Positions 18,243-27,331 of a stretch of DNA of 64,000 bases are shown in pieces. The notes below the pieces were generated by a model. It had not been told where the DNA came from, did not search any database, and saw only the letters and a list, made by a program, of their open reading frames with translations. The first letter of the stretch is position 1, and each line of letters starts with the position of its first letter. The stretch is from Serratia rubidaea (GTDB lineage Bacteria; Pseudomonadota; Gammaproteobacteria; Enterobacterales; Enterobacteriaceae): NCBI GenBank assembly GCA_901472405.1, contig LR590463.1, positions 682,001 to 746,000 on the forward strand, given 5' to 3'. The translations under genes and the position numbers were made by a program.

Positions 18243-18350
18243 TATATCCCCTAAATAATTCGAGTTGCAGGCAAGCGGTAAGGGAGGGATCCCGATAATT
18301 GGGTGACTAAGCGCAGCCAACACGCCTGCAGCTTGAAGTATGACGGAATT
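18243..18350. repeat. ERIC element, internally shortened
   Basis: About 108 bp. It begins CCCTAAATAATTCGAGTTGC and ends CAGCTTGAAGTATGACGG, which are the two ends of the ERIC consensus, and contains the conserved GCGCAGCCAACACGCC core. The central palindrome is shorter than in the 126-127 bp standard. It lies between mog and the MFS gene. Confidence 0.88.
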
Positions 18351-18408
18351 CATTTACAGCGCTCCCTCGGGCGTGCGTGATTTTATCTGCTTCCTCTGAC
18401 GGTAACCT

Positions 18409-19722
18409 ATGCATCATGACACTCAACGCCGGCTGAACCGGCAAGACTATAAAACTCTGACGCTGGCGGCGCTGGGCGGGGCGTTGGAGTTTTATGACTT
18501 CATTATTTTCGTCTTCTTCGCCGCCGTGGTCGGCGAGCTGTTCTTCCCGGCCGAGATGCCGGAATGGCTGCGTCTGGTGCAGACCTTCGGCATTTTTGCC
18601 GCCGGCTATCTGGCCCGCCCGCTGGGGGGCATTGTGATGGCGCACTTTGGCGACCGGGTCGGGCGCAAGAAGATGTTCAGCCTGAGTATTCTGCTGATGG
18701 CGCTGCCCACGCTGGGCATGGGCCTGCTGCCGACTTACGCCAGCATCGGCATCGCGGCGCCGCTGCTGCTGCTGTTGATGCGGCTGCTGCAGGGCGCCGC
18801 CATCGGCGGCGAAGTGCCGGGGGCGTGGGTGTTTGTGGCGGAGCACGTGCCGCGTAAACGCGTCGGTCTGGCCTGCGGCACGCTGACCGCCGGTCTGACC
18901 GTCGGCATCCTGCTGGGATCGCTGGTCGCCACCATCATCAATACGACGCTGAGCGCGCAAAGCATCGCCGACGGCGGCTGGCGCGTGCCGTTCCTGCTGG
19001 GCGGCATATTCGGCCTGATCGCCATGTATCTGCGCCGCTGGCTGCAGGAAACGCCGGTGTTTGTCGAGATGCAGGCGCGCAAGGCGCTGGCGGAGGAGCT
19101 GCCGCTGAAAACGGTGGTGAAGCAGTATAAGAAAGAGGTGGTCGTCTCGATGCTGCTGACCTGGCTGTTGTCCGCCGGCGTGGTGGTGGTGATCCTGATG
19201 ACGCCGACCTACCTGCAAAAGCAGTTCGGCATTGCGCCGGCGCTGACGCTGCAGGCTAACAGCATCGCCACCATTATGCTGATTTTCGGCTGTCTGGCCG
19301 CCGGGCTGGCGGCCGACCGCTTTGGCGCCAGCAAAACCTTTATCGTCGGCAGCCTGCTGCTGGCCGGCTGCAGCTGGCTGTTTTATCAGACCGTGGCGCA
19401 GCATGCAGAGATGCTGTTCGCCTGTTATGCGCTGGTGGGTTTCAGCGTCGGCGTGGTGGGGGCGGTGCCGTTCGTGATGGTGCGTGCCTTTCCGCCGGCG
19501 GTGCGCTTTAGCGGCATTTCGTTTTCCTACAATCTGTCATACGCCATTTTCGGCGGCCTGACGCCGATTTTCGTCACGCTGATGATGAAGCTGACGCCGC
19601 TGGCGCCCGCCTATTATGTGCTGGCGCTGTCGGCGCTCGGGCTGGCGCTGGGGATCTATCTGCATCGCGATCTGGACGGCGACCGTCTGGCGACCCGCGC
19701 CGATTCGCTGGTGGATCTGTAG
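18409..19722 (+). CDS. MHS-family MFS transporter (metabolite:proton symporter)
   Basis: 437 residues with twelve predicted membrane segments. The N-terminus GGALEFYDFIIFVFFAAVVGELFFP and the loop 2-3 motif GDRVGRKKMFSLSILLMA are typical of the metabolite:H+ symporter branch (ProP, ShiA, KgtP relatives). LLQGAAIGGEVPGAWVF in TM4 is also a family signature. The substrate cannot be told from sequence. In E. coli this interval, mog to dnaK, holds other genes such as satP, so this is a lineage-specific occupant. Start ATG chosen as the first with a plausible upstream site; ATGs a few codons in are possible. Confidence 0.88.
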   Translation: MHHDTQRRLNRQDYKTLTLAALGGALEFYDFIIFVFFAAVVGELFFPAEMPEWLRLVQTFGIFAAGYLARPLGGIVMAHFGDRVGRKKMFSLSILLMALPTLGMGLLPTYASIGIAAPLLLLLMRLLQGAAIGGEVPGAWVFVAEHVPRKRVGLACGTLTAGLTVGILLGSLVATIINTTLSAQSIADGGWRVPFLLGGIFGLIAMYLRRWLQETPVFVEMQARKALAEELPLKTVVKQYKKEVVVSMLLTWLLSAGVVVVILMTPTYLQKQFGIAPALTLQANSIATIMLIFGCLAAGLAADRFGASKTFIVGSLLLAGCSWLFYQTVAQHAEMLFACYALVGFSVGVVGAVPFVMVRAFPPAVRFSGISFSYNLSYAIFGGLTPIFVTLMMKLTPLAPAYYVLALSALGLALGIYLHRDLDGDRLATRADSLVDL

Positions 19723-19810
19723 CGCGCCGCCGGGCGGCAACGCGGGCAGCGGTCAGAGATGGCCGGTGGAGCGCGGCATTGCCGCCCGGCAAAGAAATTT
19801 TTTTACTCTC

Positions 19811-19845
19811 CCCCTTGATGCCGGGCCAGATGCCCCCATCTTATT
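19811..19845 (+). promoter_or_regulatory. sigma-32 heat-shock promoter of dnaKJ
   Basis: CCCTTGAT (-35 core CTTGAT at 19814-19819) and CCCCATCTT (-10 at 19834-19842) with 14 bp between them. This matches the sigma-32 consensus CTTGAA/CCCCATNT and closely resembles E. coli dnaK P1. The rest of the 300-bp stretch 19723-20022 is the dnaK leader; no gene is seen. Confidence 0.88.
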
Positions 19846-20022
19846 CTCAACCGCAGTTGCTGATCGTGGTATCACCTTCGCCTTTCACCCGCAACCTCGT
19901 GGTTTGAGCGTTGAAACGCAGGGGATACAAGGCGGAAAAATCGGGCAGTTGAAAAGTAAAAAAACGTCCGCATATAGGTTAGCAACTTGACCGAAATCGA
20001 ATTTATTAGTGGAGATGTTTAG

Positions 20023-21939
20023 ATGGGCAAAATTATTGGTATCGACCTGGGTACTACCAACTCTTGTGTAGCTATTATGGATGGCAACAAGGCACGCGTG
20101 CTGGAAAACGCCGAAGGCGATCGCACCACGCCGTCAATCATTGCTTATACCCAGGACGGTGAAACTCTGGTTGGCCAGCCGGCTAAACGTCAGGCTGTTA
20201 CTAACCCACAAAACACCCTGTTTGCGATCAAGCGCCTGATCGGCCGTCGCTTCCAGGACGAAGAAGCACAGCGTGATAAAGACATCATGCCGTACAAAAT
20301 CATCGGCGCTGACAACGGCGACGCATGGCTGGAAGTGAAAGGCCAGAAAATGGCACCGCCACAGATCTCTGCCGAAGTGCTGAAGAAAATGAAGAAAACG
20401 GCGGAAGATTACCTGGGCGAACCGGTAACTGAAGCGGTTATCACCGTACCGGCTTACTTCAACGATGCGCAGCGTCAGGCGACCAAAGACGCCGGCCGTA
20501 TCGCCGGTCTGGAAGTAAAACGTATCATCAACGAACCAACGGCTGCTGCCCTGGCTTACGGCCTGGACAAAGAAGTCGGCAACCGCACCATCGCGGTTTA
20601 TGACCTGGGCGGCGGTACTTTCGATATCTCTATCATCGAAATCGACGAAGTTGACGGCGAAAAAACCTTCGAAGTTCTGGCGACCAACGGTGACACCCAC
20701 CTGGGCGGTGAAGACTTCGACAGCCGTCTGATCAACTACCTGGTGGAAGAGTTCAAGAAAGAGCAGGGCATTGACCTGCGTAACGATCCGCTGGCGATGC
20801 AGCGTCTGAAAGAAGCCGCTGAGAAAGCGAAGATCGAACTGTCTTCCGCACAGCAGACCGACGTTAACCTGCCGTACATCACCGCAGATGCGACCGGTCC
20901 GAAACACATGAACATCAAAGTGACCCGTGCGAAGCTCGAGTCTCTGGTTGAAGATCTGGTGGCGCGCTCCATCGAGCCGCTGAAAGTTGCGCTGACCGAC
21001 GCAGGCCTGTCCGTCTCCGATATTCAGGACGTGATCCTGGTCGGCGGTCAGACCCGTATGCCAATGGTGCAGAAGAAAGTTGCTGACTTCTTCGGTAAAG
21101 AGCCGCGTAAAGACGTGAACCCGGACGAAGCGGTCGCTATCGGCGCTGCGGTTCAGGGCGGCGTACTGGCCGGTGATGTGAAAGACGTACTGCTGCTGGA
21201 CGTTACCCCGCTGTCTCTGGGTATCGAAACCATGGGCGGCGTGATGACTTCGCTGATCAGCAAAAACACCACGATCCCGACCAAGCACAGCCAGGTGTTC
21301 TCTACCGCTGAAGACAACCAGTCTGCGGTAACCATCCACGTGCTGCAGGGCGAGCGCAAGCGCTCCAGCGACAACAAGTCTCTGGGCCAGTTCAACCTGG
21401 ACGGCATCCAGCCGGCACCGCGCGGTATGGCGCAGATCGAAGTCACCTTCGATATCGATGCCGACGGCATCCTGCACGTTTCTGCCAAAGACAAGAACAC
21501 CGGTAAAGAGCAGAAAATCACCATCAAGGCCTCTTCCGGTCTGGACGAAGCTGAAATCCAGAAAATGGTGAACGATGCGGAAGCTAACGCTGAATCTGAC
21601 CGTAAGTTCGAAGAGCTGGTGCAGACGCGCAACCAGGCGGATCACCTGATCCACGGCACGCGTAAGCAACTGGAAGAAGCCGGCGAGCAGCTGCCAGCGG
21701 AAGATAAAACCGCTATCGAAAGCGCGCTGAGCGAACTGGAAACCGCGGCGAAAGGCGAAGACAAAGCCGAGATCGACGCGAAGACCCAGGCGCTGGTGCA
21801 GGTTTCCGGCAAGCTGATGGAAATGGCGCAGGCTCAGGCGCAGGCGCAGGGTGCCGACGCGGGCGCGGCAGACAACGCGGCGAAGAAAGAAGACGACGTA
21901 GTTGACGCCGAGTTCGAAGAAGTTAAAGACAAAAAATAA
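20023..21939 (+). CDS. dnaK: molecular chaperone DnaK (Hsp70)
   Basis: ATP-dependent chaperone that binds unfolded segments with DnaJ and GrpE and also controls sigma-32. 638 residues, E. coli length. The nucleotide-binding domain (1-385) has [29 protein letters not shown] and LVGGQTRMP. The linker [19 protein letters not shown] leads to the substrate-binding domain, and the tail ends [15 protein letters not shown]. Codon choice is clearly biased to highly expressed codons compared with its neighbours. Followed by two hairpins and dnaJ. Confidence 0.99.
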   Translation: MGKIIGIDLGTTNSCVAIMDGNKARVLENAEGDRTTPSIIAYTQDGETLVGQPAKRQAVTNPQNTLFAIKRLIGRRFQDEEAQRDKDIMPYKIIGADNGDAWLEVKGQKMAPPQISAEVLKKMKKTAEDYLGEPVTEAVITVPAYFNDAQRQATKDAGRIAGLEVKRIINEPTAAALAYGLDKEVGNRTIAVYDLGGGTFDISIIEIDEVDGEKTFEVLATNGDTHLGGEDFDSRLINYLVEEFKKEQGIDLRNDPLAMQRLKEAAEKAKIELSSAQQTDVNLPYITADATGPKHMNIKVTRAKLESLVEDLVARSIEPLKVALTDAGLSVSDIQDVILVGGQTRMPMVQKKVADFFGKEPRKDVNPDEAVAIGAAVQGGVLAGDVKDVLLLDVTPLSLGIETMGGVMTSLISKNTTIPTKHSQVFSTAEDNQSAVTIHVLQGERKRSSDNKSLGQFNLDGIQPAPRGMAQIEVTFDIDADGILHVSAKDKNTGKEQKITIKASSGLDEAEIQKMVNDAEANAESDRKFEELVQTRNQADHLIHGTRKQLEEAGEQLPAEDKTAIESALSELETAAKGEDKAEIDAKTQALVQVSGKLMEMAQAQAQAQGADAGAADNAAKKEDDVVDAEFEEVKDKK

Positions 21940-21958
21940 TCGCCCTTAAGCGGGCACG

Positions 21959-22020
21959 GTAACGCCGCTCACGCGTTACTGGAAACCAGCACGGGCGTTG
22001 AGGCAACTCTGCGCCCGTGC
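21959..22020 (+). promoter_or_regulatory. tandem hairpins in the dnaK-dnaJ spacer
   Basis: GTAACGC (21959-21965) pairs with GCGTTAC (21973-21979), and GCACGGGCG (21989-21997) pairs perfectly with CGCCCGTGC (22012-22020). Neither is followed by a T run, so they look like RNA-processing or partial attenuation structures that could set dnaK above dnaJ levels. Confidence 0.55.
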
Positions 22021-22045
22021 ACGCATGTTAGGGCTAATAAAGACA

Positions 22046-23170
22046 ATGGCGAAGAAAGACTATTACGAGGTTCTCGGCGTCGCCAAAACGGCGGATGAGC
22101 GCGAAATCAAAAAGGCGTACAAGCGCCTGGCGATGAAGTTCCACCCGGACCGTAACCAGGAAAAAGATGCCGAAAGCCGCTTTAAAGAGATCAAGGAAGC
22201 TTACGAAATCCTGGGCGACGATCAGAAGCGCGCCGCTTACGATCAGTACGGCCATGCCGCCTTTGAACAGGGCGGCATGGGCGGCGGCGGCTTTGGCGGC
22301 GGCGCCGACTTTAGCGATATCTTTGGCGACGTATTCGGCGATATTTTCGGCGGCGGTCGTCGTCAGCGCGCCAGCCGCGGTTCCGACCTGCGCTACAACA
22401 TGGAGCTGACGCTGGAAGAAGCGGTGCGCGGCGTCACCAAAGAGATTCGTATCCCGACGCTGGAAGAGTGCGACGTGTGCCACGGCAGCGGCGCCAAGCC
22501 GGGCAGCTCGCCGGTGACCTGTCCGACCTGTCACGGTCAGGGCCAGGTGCAGATGCGCCAGGGCTTCTTCACCGTACAGCAGGCGTGTCCGCACTGTCAC
22601 GGCCGCGGCCAGATTATCAAAGATCCGTGCAATAGCTGCCACGGCCACGGCCGGGTAGAGAAATCCAAAACGCTGTCGGTGAAAATTCCTGCCGGCGTGG
22701 ATACCGGCGACCGCATCCGCCTGGCGGGTGAAGGGGAAGCCGGCGAGCACGGCGCACCGGCCGGCGATCTGTACGTTCAGGTGCAGGTGAAGGCGCACCC
22801 GATCTTCGAACGTGAAGGCAATAACCTGTACTGCGAAGTGCCGATTAACTTTGCCATGGCGGCGCTGGGCGGCGAGATTGAAGTGCCGACGCTCGACGGC
22901 CGCGTGAAGCTGAAGGTGCCTTCAGAAACGCAGACCGGCAAGCTGTTCCGCATGCGCGGTAAAGGCGTGAAATCCGTGCGCGGCGGCAGCCAGGGCGACC
23001 TGCTGTGCCGCGTGGTGGTAGAAACGCCGGTCAAACTCAACGACAAACAGAAACAGCTGTTGAAAGAACTGGAAGAGAGCCTTGGCGGCCCTTCCGGCGA
23101 TAAAAACAGCCCGCGCTCGAAGACTTTCTTCGACGGGGTGAAAAAGTTTTTCGATGATTTGACCCGTTAA
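22046..23170 (+). CDS. dnaJ: co-chaperone DnaJ (Hsp40)
   Basis: Delivers substrates to DnaK and stimulates its ATPase. 374 residues (E. coli 376). J domain 1-70 with the HPD triad at residues 33-35. The glycine/phenylalanine-rich region is at about 73-105. Four CxxCxGxG zinc repeats follow ([32 protein letters not shown]), then the C-terminal substrate domains. The ATG at 22046 ([11 protein letters not shown]) is the family start; an upstream frame beginning 48 bp earlier runs through the spacer hairpin and is rejected. Confidence 0.98.
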   Translation: MAKKDYYEVLGVAKTADEREIKKAYKRLAMKFHPDRNQEKDAESRFKEIKEAYEILGDDQKRAAYDQYGHAAFEQGGMGGGGFGGGADFSDIFGDVFGDIFGGGRRQRASRGSDLRYNMELTLEEAVRGVTKEIRIPTLEECDVCHGSGAKPGSSPVTCPTCHGQGQVQMRQGFFTVQQACPHCHGRGQIIKDPCNSCHGHGRVEKSKTLSVKIPAGVDTGDRIRLAGEGEAGEHGAPAGDLYVQVQVKAHPIFEREGNNLYCEVPINFAMAALGGEIEVPTLDGRVKLKVPSETQTGKLFRMRGKGVKSVRGGSQGDLLCRVVVETPVKLNDKQKQLLKELEESLGGPSGDKNSPRSKTFFDGVKKFFDDLTR

Positions 23171-23195
23171 CGCGAACGCCGTATTTATCGTCCGC

Positions 23196-23229
23196 AAACC
23201 CCGGCCCTGGCGCCGGGGTTTTCTTTTTT
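23196..23229 (+). terminator. dnaKJ terminator
   Basis: ACCCCGGC (23198-23205) / GCCGGGGT (23212-23219), flanked by AA and TTTTCTTTTTT. Confidence 0.88.
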
Positions 23230-23393
23230 AGCGGGCGGGTTGAGCGTCAGAAAGATCTCTTTCATGTCGGTTTTGCCGAGTTATTTTGCACTAATAATCT
23301 TGTTTTTACGAATCATCCTGCAGGCTATACTCACTCTATACGTGGTGAATGCAAAGCGGAGACGCTTTGCGTTTTTGTCGGGAGTGACAGTGC

Positions 23394-24563
23394 ATGACCA
23401 ATATTATTCGTCAATTTTTACGCCAGGAGGCGGCAGGCGGCATCATTCTGATTGTGGCGGCGGTGATCGCCCTGATGATGGCCAACTCACCGCTGCAGGG
23501 CGTGTATCAGGGATTCCTTAACCTGCCGGTGATGGTAAAGATTTCCTCGCTGGAGATCGCCAAGCCGCTGCTGCTGTGGATTAACGATGGCCTGATGGCG
23601 ATCTTCTTCCTGGTGGTCGGGCTGGAGGTCAAGCGCGAGCTGATGCAAGGCTCGCTGGCCGGGCGCGATAAAGCGGTGTTCCCGGCGATTGCCGCGCTGG
23701 GCGGGATGCTGGCGCCGGCGCTGATTTACCTGTTGTTCAACGGCGGCGATGATATCGCGCGTCAGGGCTGGGCGATTCCGGCCGCGACCGATATCGCCTT
23801 TGCCCTGGGGGTGATGGCGCTGCTGGGCAACCGGGTGCCGACCAGCCTCAAAGTATTCCTGCTGGCGCTGGCGATCATTGATGACCTGGGGGTTATCGTG
23901 ATTATCGCCCTGTTCTATACCCATGAGGTGTCGCTGGCGGCGCTGGGGGTGGTGGCGGCGGCCGTTGCGGTGCTGGCGCTGATGAACTGGCGCGGGGTGA
24001 GCAAAACCTCTATCTATATGATTGTCGGCCTGGTGCTGTGGGTGGCGATCCTCAAATCCGGCGTGCATGCGACGTTGGCCGGGGTGATTGTCGGCTTTAT
24101 GATCCCGCTGAAGGTCAAAAAGGGGCCGTCGCCTTCAGAGACGCTGGAGCATGAAATGCATCCTTGGGTGGCATTCCTGATCCTGCCGCTATTCGCCTTT
24201 GCCAACGCCGGGGTGTCGCTGGAGGGGGTTTCCCTCAACGGTCTGGCCTCTCTGCTGCCGATGGGCATCGCCGCCGGCCTGTTTATCGGCAAGCCGCTGG
24301 GGATCTTTATCTTCAGCTGGCTGGCGGTGAAGTCCGGCATCGCCCGCTTGCCGGAGGATATCGGCTTCAAACAGGTGTTTGCCGTTTCGGTGCTGTGTGG
24401 TATTGGTTTTACCATGTCGATCTTTATCGCTTCGCTGGCCTTCAGCGGTGCGGACGAGGCGTTCAGCACCTACTCGCGCCTGGGGATTCTGTTAGGTTCC
24501 ACCGCGGCGGCGCTGGTGGGTTACGCGCTGCTGCGTCTGTCGCTGGCGCACCGGGGCAAATAG
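23394..24563 (+). CDS. nhaA: Na+/H+ antiporter NhaA
   Basis: Electrogenic inner-membrane antiporter that expels Na+ (or Li+) in exchange for protons under salt and alkaline stress. 389 residues (E. coli 388), twelve membrane segments. The two essential aspartates are Asp163 and Asp164 in [14 protein letters not shown], and the lysine-containing TM10 segment ([17 protein letters not shown]) is conserved. nhaR follows, as in E. coli, and is expected to activate nhaA in response to Na+. Start: ATG with a GGGAG site. Confidence 0.96.
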   Translation: MTNIIRQFLRQEAAGGIILIVAAVIALMMANSPLQGVYQGFLNLPVMVKISSLEIAKPLLLWINDGLMAIFFLVVGLEVKRELMQGSLAGRDKAVFPAIAALGGMLAPALIYLLFNGGDDIARQGWAIPAATDIAFALGVMALLGNRVPTSLKVFLLALAIIDDLGVIVIIALFYTHEVSLAALGVVAAAVAVLALMNWRGVSKTSIYMIVGLVLWVAILKSGVHATLAGVIVGFMIPLKVKKGPSPSETLEHEMHPWVAFLILPLFAFANAGVSLEGVSLNGLASLLPMGIAAGLFIGKPLGIFIFSWLAVKSGIARLPEDIGFKQVFAVSVLCGIGFTMSIFIASLAFSGADEAFSTYSRLGILLGSTAAALVGYALLRLSLAHRGK

Positions 24564-24734
24564 GCGATTACCTTACCGCGATGATGGGCTACAATTGTGG
24601 TCGGAGCTGTGTATCATGATGGCGGCTCCGGCCTCGAAATCAGAGGTAGGAAATATGTCGCCAGGAAGAAAAGGGAGTTTGTCGCTCAATACGGCAGACC
24701 GTTTGCCGCAGCGAAGCGTAAGGAGAACAACGTC

Positions 24735-25631
24735 GTGAGAATGTCGCATATCAACTTTAATCATCTGTATTACTTCTGGCAGGTTTGCAAGGAAGGCTCG
24801 GTGGTGGGCGCGGCGGAAGCGCTGTTCCTGACTCCGCAGACCATTACCGGCCAGATCAAGGCGCTGGAAGAGCGTCTGGACGGCAAGCTGTTCAAGCGCC
24901 AGGGGCGCGGGCTGGTGCCTTCCGAGCTGGGGCAGCTGGTGTTCCGCTACGCCGACAAGATGTTTATGCTCAGCCAGGAAATGCTGGATATCGTCAACTA
25001 TCGCAAAGAGTCCAACCTGCTGTTTGACGTCGGGGTGGCGGACGCATTATCCAAACGGCTGGTCAGCCAGGTGCTGGAAACGGCGGTAGTGGAGAACGAG
25101 CAAATCCACCTGCGCTGCTTTGAGTCGACGCATGAGATGCTGCTGGAGCAGCTCAGTCAGCACAAGCTGGATATGATCCTGTCGGACTGTCCGGTGGACT
25201 CCAGCCAGCAGGAAGGGCTGTTCTCGCTGAAGCTGGGTGAGTGCGGCATCAGTTTCTTCTGCCGTCAGCCGGTGCCGGATCTGCCGTTCCCCGCCTGTCT
25301 GCAGCAGCGTAAGCTGCTGATCCCCGGCCGCCGTTCAATGCTGGGGCGCAAACTGCTTAACTGGTTCAACAGCCAGGGTATTCAGGTTGAGGTACTGGGA
25401 GAGTTTGATGACGCGGCGCTGATGAAAGCGTTCGGCATGTACCATAACGCCATTTTTGTTGCGCCGACGCTGTATGCGCAGGATACCTACAATGATGATG
25501 ACGTGGTGGAGATTGGCCGTATCGATAACGTGCAGGAAGAGTACTACGTTATTTTTGCCGAGCGTATGATTCAGCATCCGGCGGTGCAGCGGGTGTGCAA
25601 CAAGGATTTTTCCGCGCTGTTTACTCTCTGA
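24735..25631 (+). CDS. nhaR: LysR-type transcriptional activator NhaR
   Basis: Na+-responsive activator of nhaA and of some envelope genes. The N-terminal helix-turn-helix covers about residues 7-65 ([36 protein letters not shown], in part), followed by the LysR co-inducer domain. A GTG at 24735 lies 9 bases after AGGAG and gives a 298-residue protein starting MRMSHIN, matching E. coli MSMSHIN. The ATG at 24741 is the alternative. A longer frame from 24597 is rejected, since its first 46 residues are unconserved. Confidence 0.95.
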   Translation: MRMSHINFNHLYYFWQVCKEGSVVGAAEALFLTPQTITGQIKALEERLDGKLFKRQGRGLVPSELGQLVFRYADKMFMLSQEMLDIVNYRKESNLLFDVGVADALSKRLVSQVLETAVVENEQIHLRCFESTHEMLLEQLSQHKLDMILSDCPVDSSQQEGLFSLKLGECGISFFCRQPVPDLPFPACLQQRKLLIPGRRSMLGRKLLNWFNSQGIQVEVLGEFDDAALMKAFGMYHNAIFVAPTLYAQDTYNDDDVVEIGRIDNVQEEYYVIFAERMIQHPAVQRVCNKDFSALFTL

Positions 25632-25647
25632 GGCGGAACGCAGACGT

Positions 25648-25675
25648 AAAAAAACCGGCCAGAGCCGGTTTTTTT
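25648..25675. terminator. bidirectional terminator between nhaR and rpsT
   Basis: ACCGGC (25654-25659), loop CAGA, GCCGGT (25664-25669), with an A run on the left and a T run on the right. It can serve nhaR on + and rpsT on -. Confidence 0.9.
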
Positions 25676-25696
25676 AACAAGCAGACAACGTAATGC

Positions 25697-25960
25697 TTAT
25701 TGCATTGCGTTGATTTGCGCAGTCAGGTTTGACTTATGACGCGCTGCTTTGTTTTTGTGGATCAGGCCTTTAGCTGCCTGACGGTCCACAAGTGGTTGCA
25801 TTTCGTTGAATGCGTTTTGTGCTGCAGTTTTGTCGCCGGCTGCGATAGCGGCATATACCTTCTTGATGAAGGTACGCACCATTGAGCGACGGCTAGCATT
25901 GTGCTTGCGGCGTTTCTCAGACTGTACGGCGCGTTTCTTAGCTGATTTGATATTAGCCAA
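25697..25960 (-). CDS. rpsT: 30S ribosomal protein S20
   Basis: Small-subunit protein that binds 16S rRNA. 87 residues, rich in lysine and arginine ([20 protein letters not shown]), the normal length. The start codon is TTG at 25958-25960, preceded by GGAG. E. coli rpsT also uses UUG, and the weak start is part of its autogenous translational control. Divergent from ribF. Confidence 0.97.
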   Translation of the reverse strand: MANIKSAKKRAVQSEKRRKHNASRRSMVRTFIKKVYAAIAAGDKTAAQNAFNEMQPLVDRQAAKGLIHKNKAARHKSNLTAQINAMQ

Positions 25961-26352
25961 GGTCCAACTCCCAAATATATTCTATTGAGGACAATTCAAA
26001 GGCCGAGGAATATGCCCTTTTAGCCTTCGTTTGTCAATGGATTTGTGCAAATAAGCGCCGTTTGTACGGTCGGCACTCGCTACGTTGTGATGGCGCAGGA
26101 TTTTACCAGCTTCGTCCATGGGAATACAGTGTTTCACGATAAAATTCGCCCGCTTTTGCGCCATGACGGCGACAAGGCGACGCGCGCCCGGCTCCGCGGG
26201 CTGTTCTTTGCCGGATAAACTGCGCTTTAGGCGTTTCTCCCGCCGACAATCTTCGGTATGGTGTGACTATTACATCCAAGGAAGCAATCGCGGGTTAACC
26301 TTAACCGCTGTACAAGGTATAATCCGCCGATTTCCACTGTTTTGAGCCAGCT
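25961..26352. other. rpsT-ribF divergent intergenic region with yaaY-like C-terminal frame
   Basis: 392 bp with promoters for both genes. A plus-strand frame ending at 26345 finishes RGLTLTAVQGIIRRFPLF. This resembles the end of the small E. coli ORF YaaY (RRLTLTAVQGILGRFSLF, from memory), found at the same place. The similar stretch coincides with the ribF promoter, so the conservation probably reflects promoter DNA, and no gene is called. Confidence 0.45.
26295..26323 (+). promoter_or_regulatory. promoter upstream of ribF
   Basis: TTAACC (26295-26300), a 17-bp spacer, and a perfect TATAAT (26318-26323), 29 bp before the ribF ATG. It would drive the ribF-ileS-lspA-fkpB-ispH operon. Confidence 0.75.
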
Positions 26353-27291
26353 ATGGAGCTAATTCGCGGCATTCACAACATTCGGGCGCGCCACCATGGT
26401 TGCGTGCTCACCATCGGCAATTTTGACGGCGTGCATCGCGGTCACAAGGCGCTGTTGGAGCAGCTAAAGCAAGAGGGCCAACGCCTCGGGCTGCCGGTGA
26501 TCGTCATGATTTTCGAGCCGCAGCCGCTGGAGCTGTTTGCGGCGGACAAGGCGCCGGCCCGCCTGACGCGCTTGCGCGACAAGGCGAAGTATCTGGCGCA
26601 GGCCGGGGTTGATTACCTGCTGTGCGTCAAGTTCGATCCGCGTTTCGCCGCCCATACCGCGCAGTCCTTTGTTGCCGAACTGCTGGTGCAAAAACTGGGG
26701 GTGAAGTTCCTGATGGTGGGGGACGATTTTCGCTTTGGCGCCAACCGCCTCGGCGATTTTCCGCTGTTGCAGAAAGCCGGCGCGGAATACGGCTTCGAGG
26801 TGGTCAGCACCCCGACCTTCCGTGAAGGCGGGCAGCGCATCAGCAGCACGGCGATCCGCAACGCGCTGCGCGATGACGATCTGCCGCTGGCGGAAACGCT
26901 GCTGGGCCATCCCTACAGTATTTCCGGGCGCGTGGTGCACGGCGATGAGCTGGGGCGCACCATCGGTTTCCCGACCGCCAATCTGCCGCTGAAGCGGCTG
27001 GTTGCGCCGGTGAAAGGCGTGTATGCCGTTGAGGTATACGGCCTTGGCCCGCAGCCGTTGCCGGGCGTGGCCAATATCGGCACGCGCCCGACCGTCGCCG
27101 GCGTGCGCCAGCAACTGGAAGTCCATCTGCTGGATGTCACAATGGATCTTTATGGGCGCCATATTGATGTGGTGCTCCGCGCAAAACTGCGCAATGAACA
27201 GCGTTTTGCTTCGCTCGACGCGCTGAAGCAGCAAATCGCCAATGATGTGGTGAGCGCCCGGGAATTCTTCGGGCCAAAGACACTGGTTTAA
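26353..27291 (+). CDS. ribF: bifunctional riboflavin kinase / FAD synthetase
   Basis: Makes FMN from riboflavin and FAD from FMN. 312 residues (E. coli 313). The N-terminal adenylyltransferase domain has GNFDGVHRGHKALL at about 23-36 and the ISSTAIRN motif near 165. The C-terminal kinase domain has GFPTANLPL and KGVYAVEVYG. It is followed by ileS after 40 bp. First gene of a conserved housekeeping operon. Confidence 0.96.
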   Translation: MELIRGIHNIRARHHGCVLTIGNFDGVHRGHKALLEQLKQEGQRLGLPVIVMIFEPQPLELFAADKAPARLTRLRDKAKYLAQAGVDYLLCVKFDPRFAAHTAQSFVAELLVQKLGVKFLMVGDDFRFGANRLGDFPLLQKAGAEYGFEVVSTPTFREGGQRISSTAIRNALRDDDLPLAETLLGHPYSISGRVVHGDELGRTIGFPTANLPLKRLVAPVKGVYAVEVYGLGPQPLPGVANIGTRPTVAGVRQQLEVHLLDVTMDLYGRHIDVVLRAKLRNEQRFASLDALKQQIANDVVSAREFFGPKTLV

Positions 27292-27331
27292 TCGCTCTAC
27301 CTAAATAGCCGAAAACGGAAACGAGAATCTC

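Noticed and set aside
20134..21669. 511-codon minus-strand frame opposite dnaK
   Set aside because: Known artefact: antisense frames of dnaK stay open because of biased codons. No independent signals were seen.
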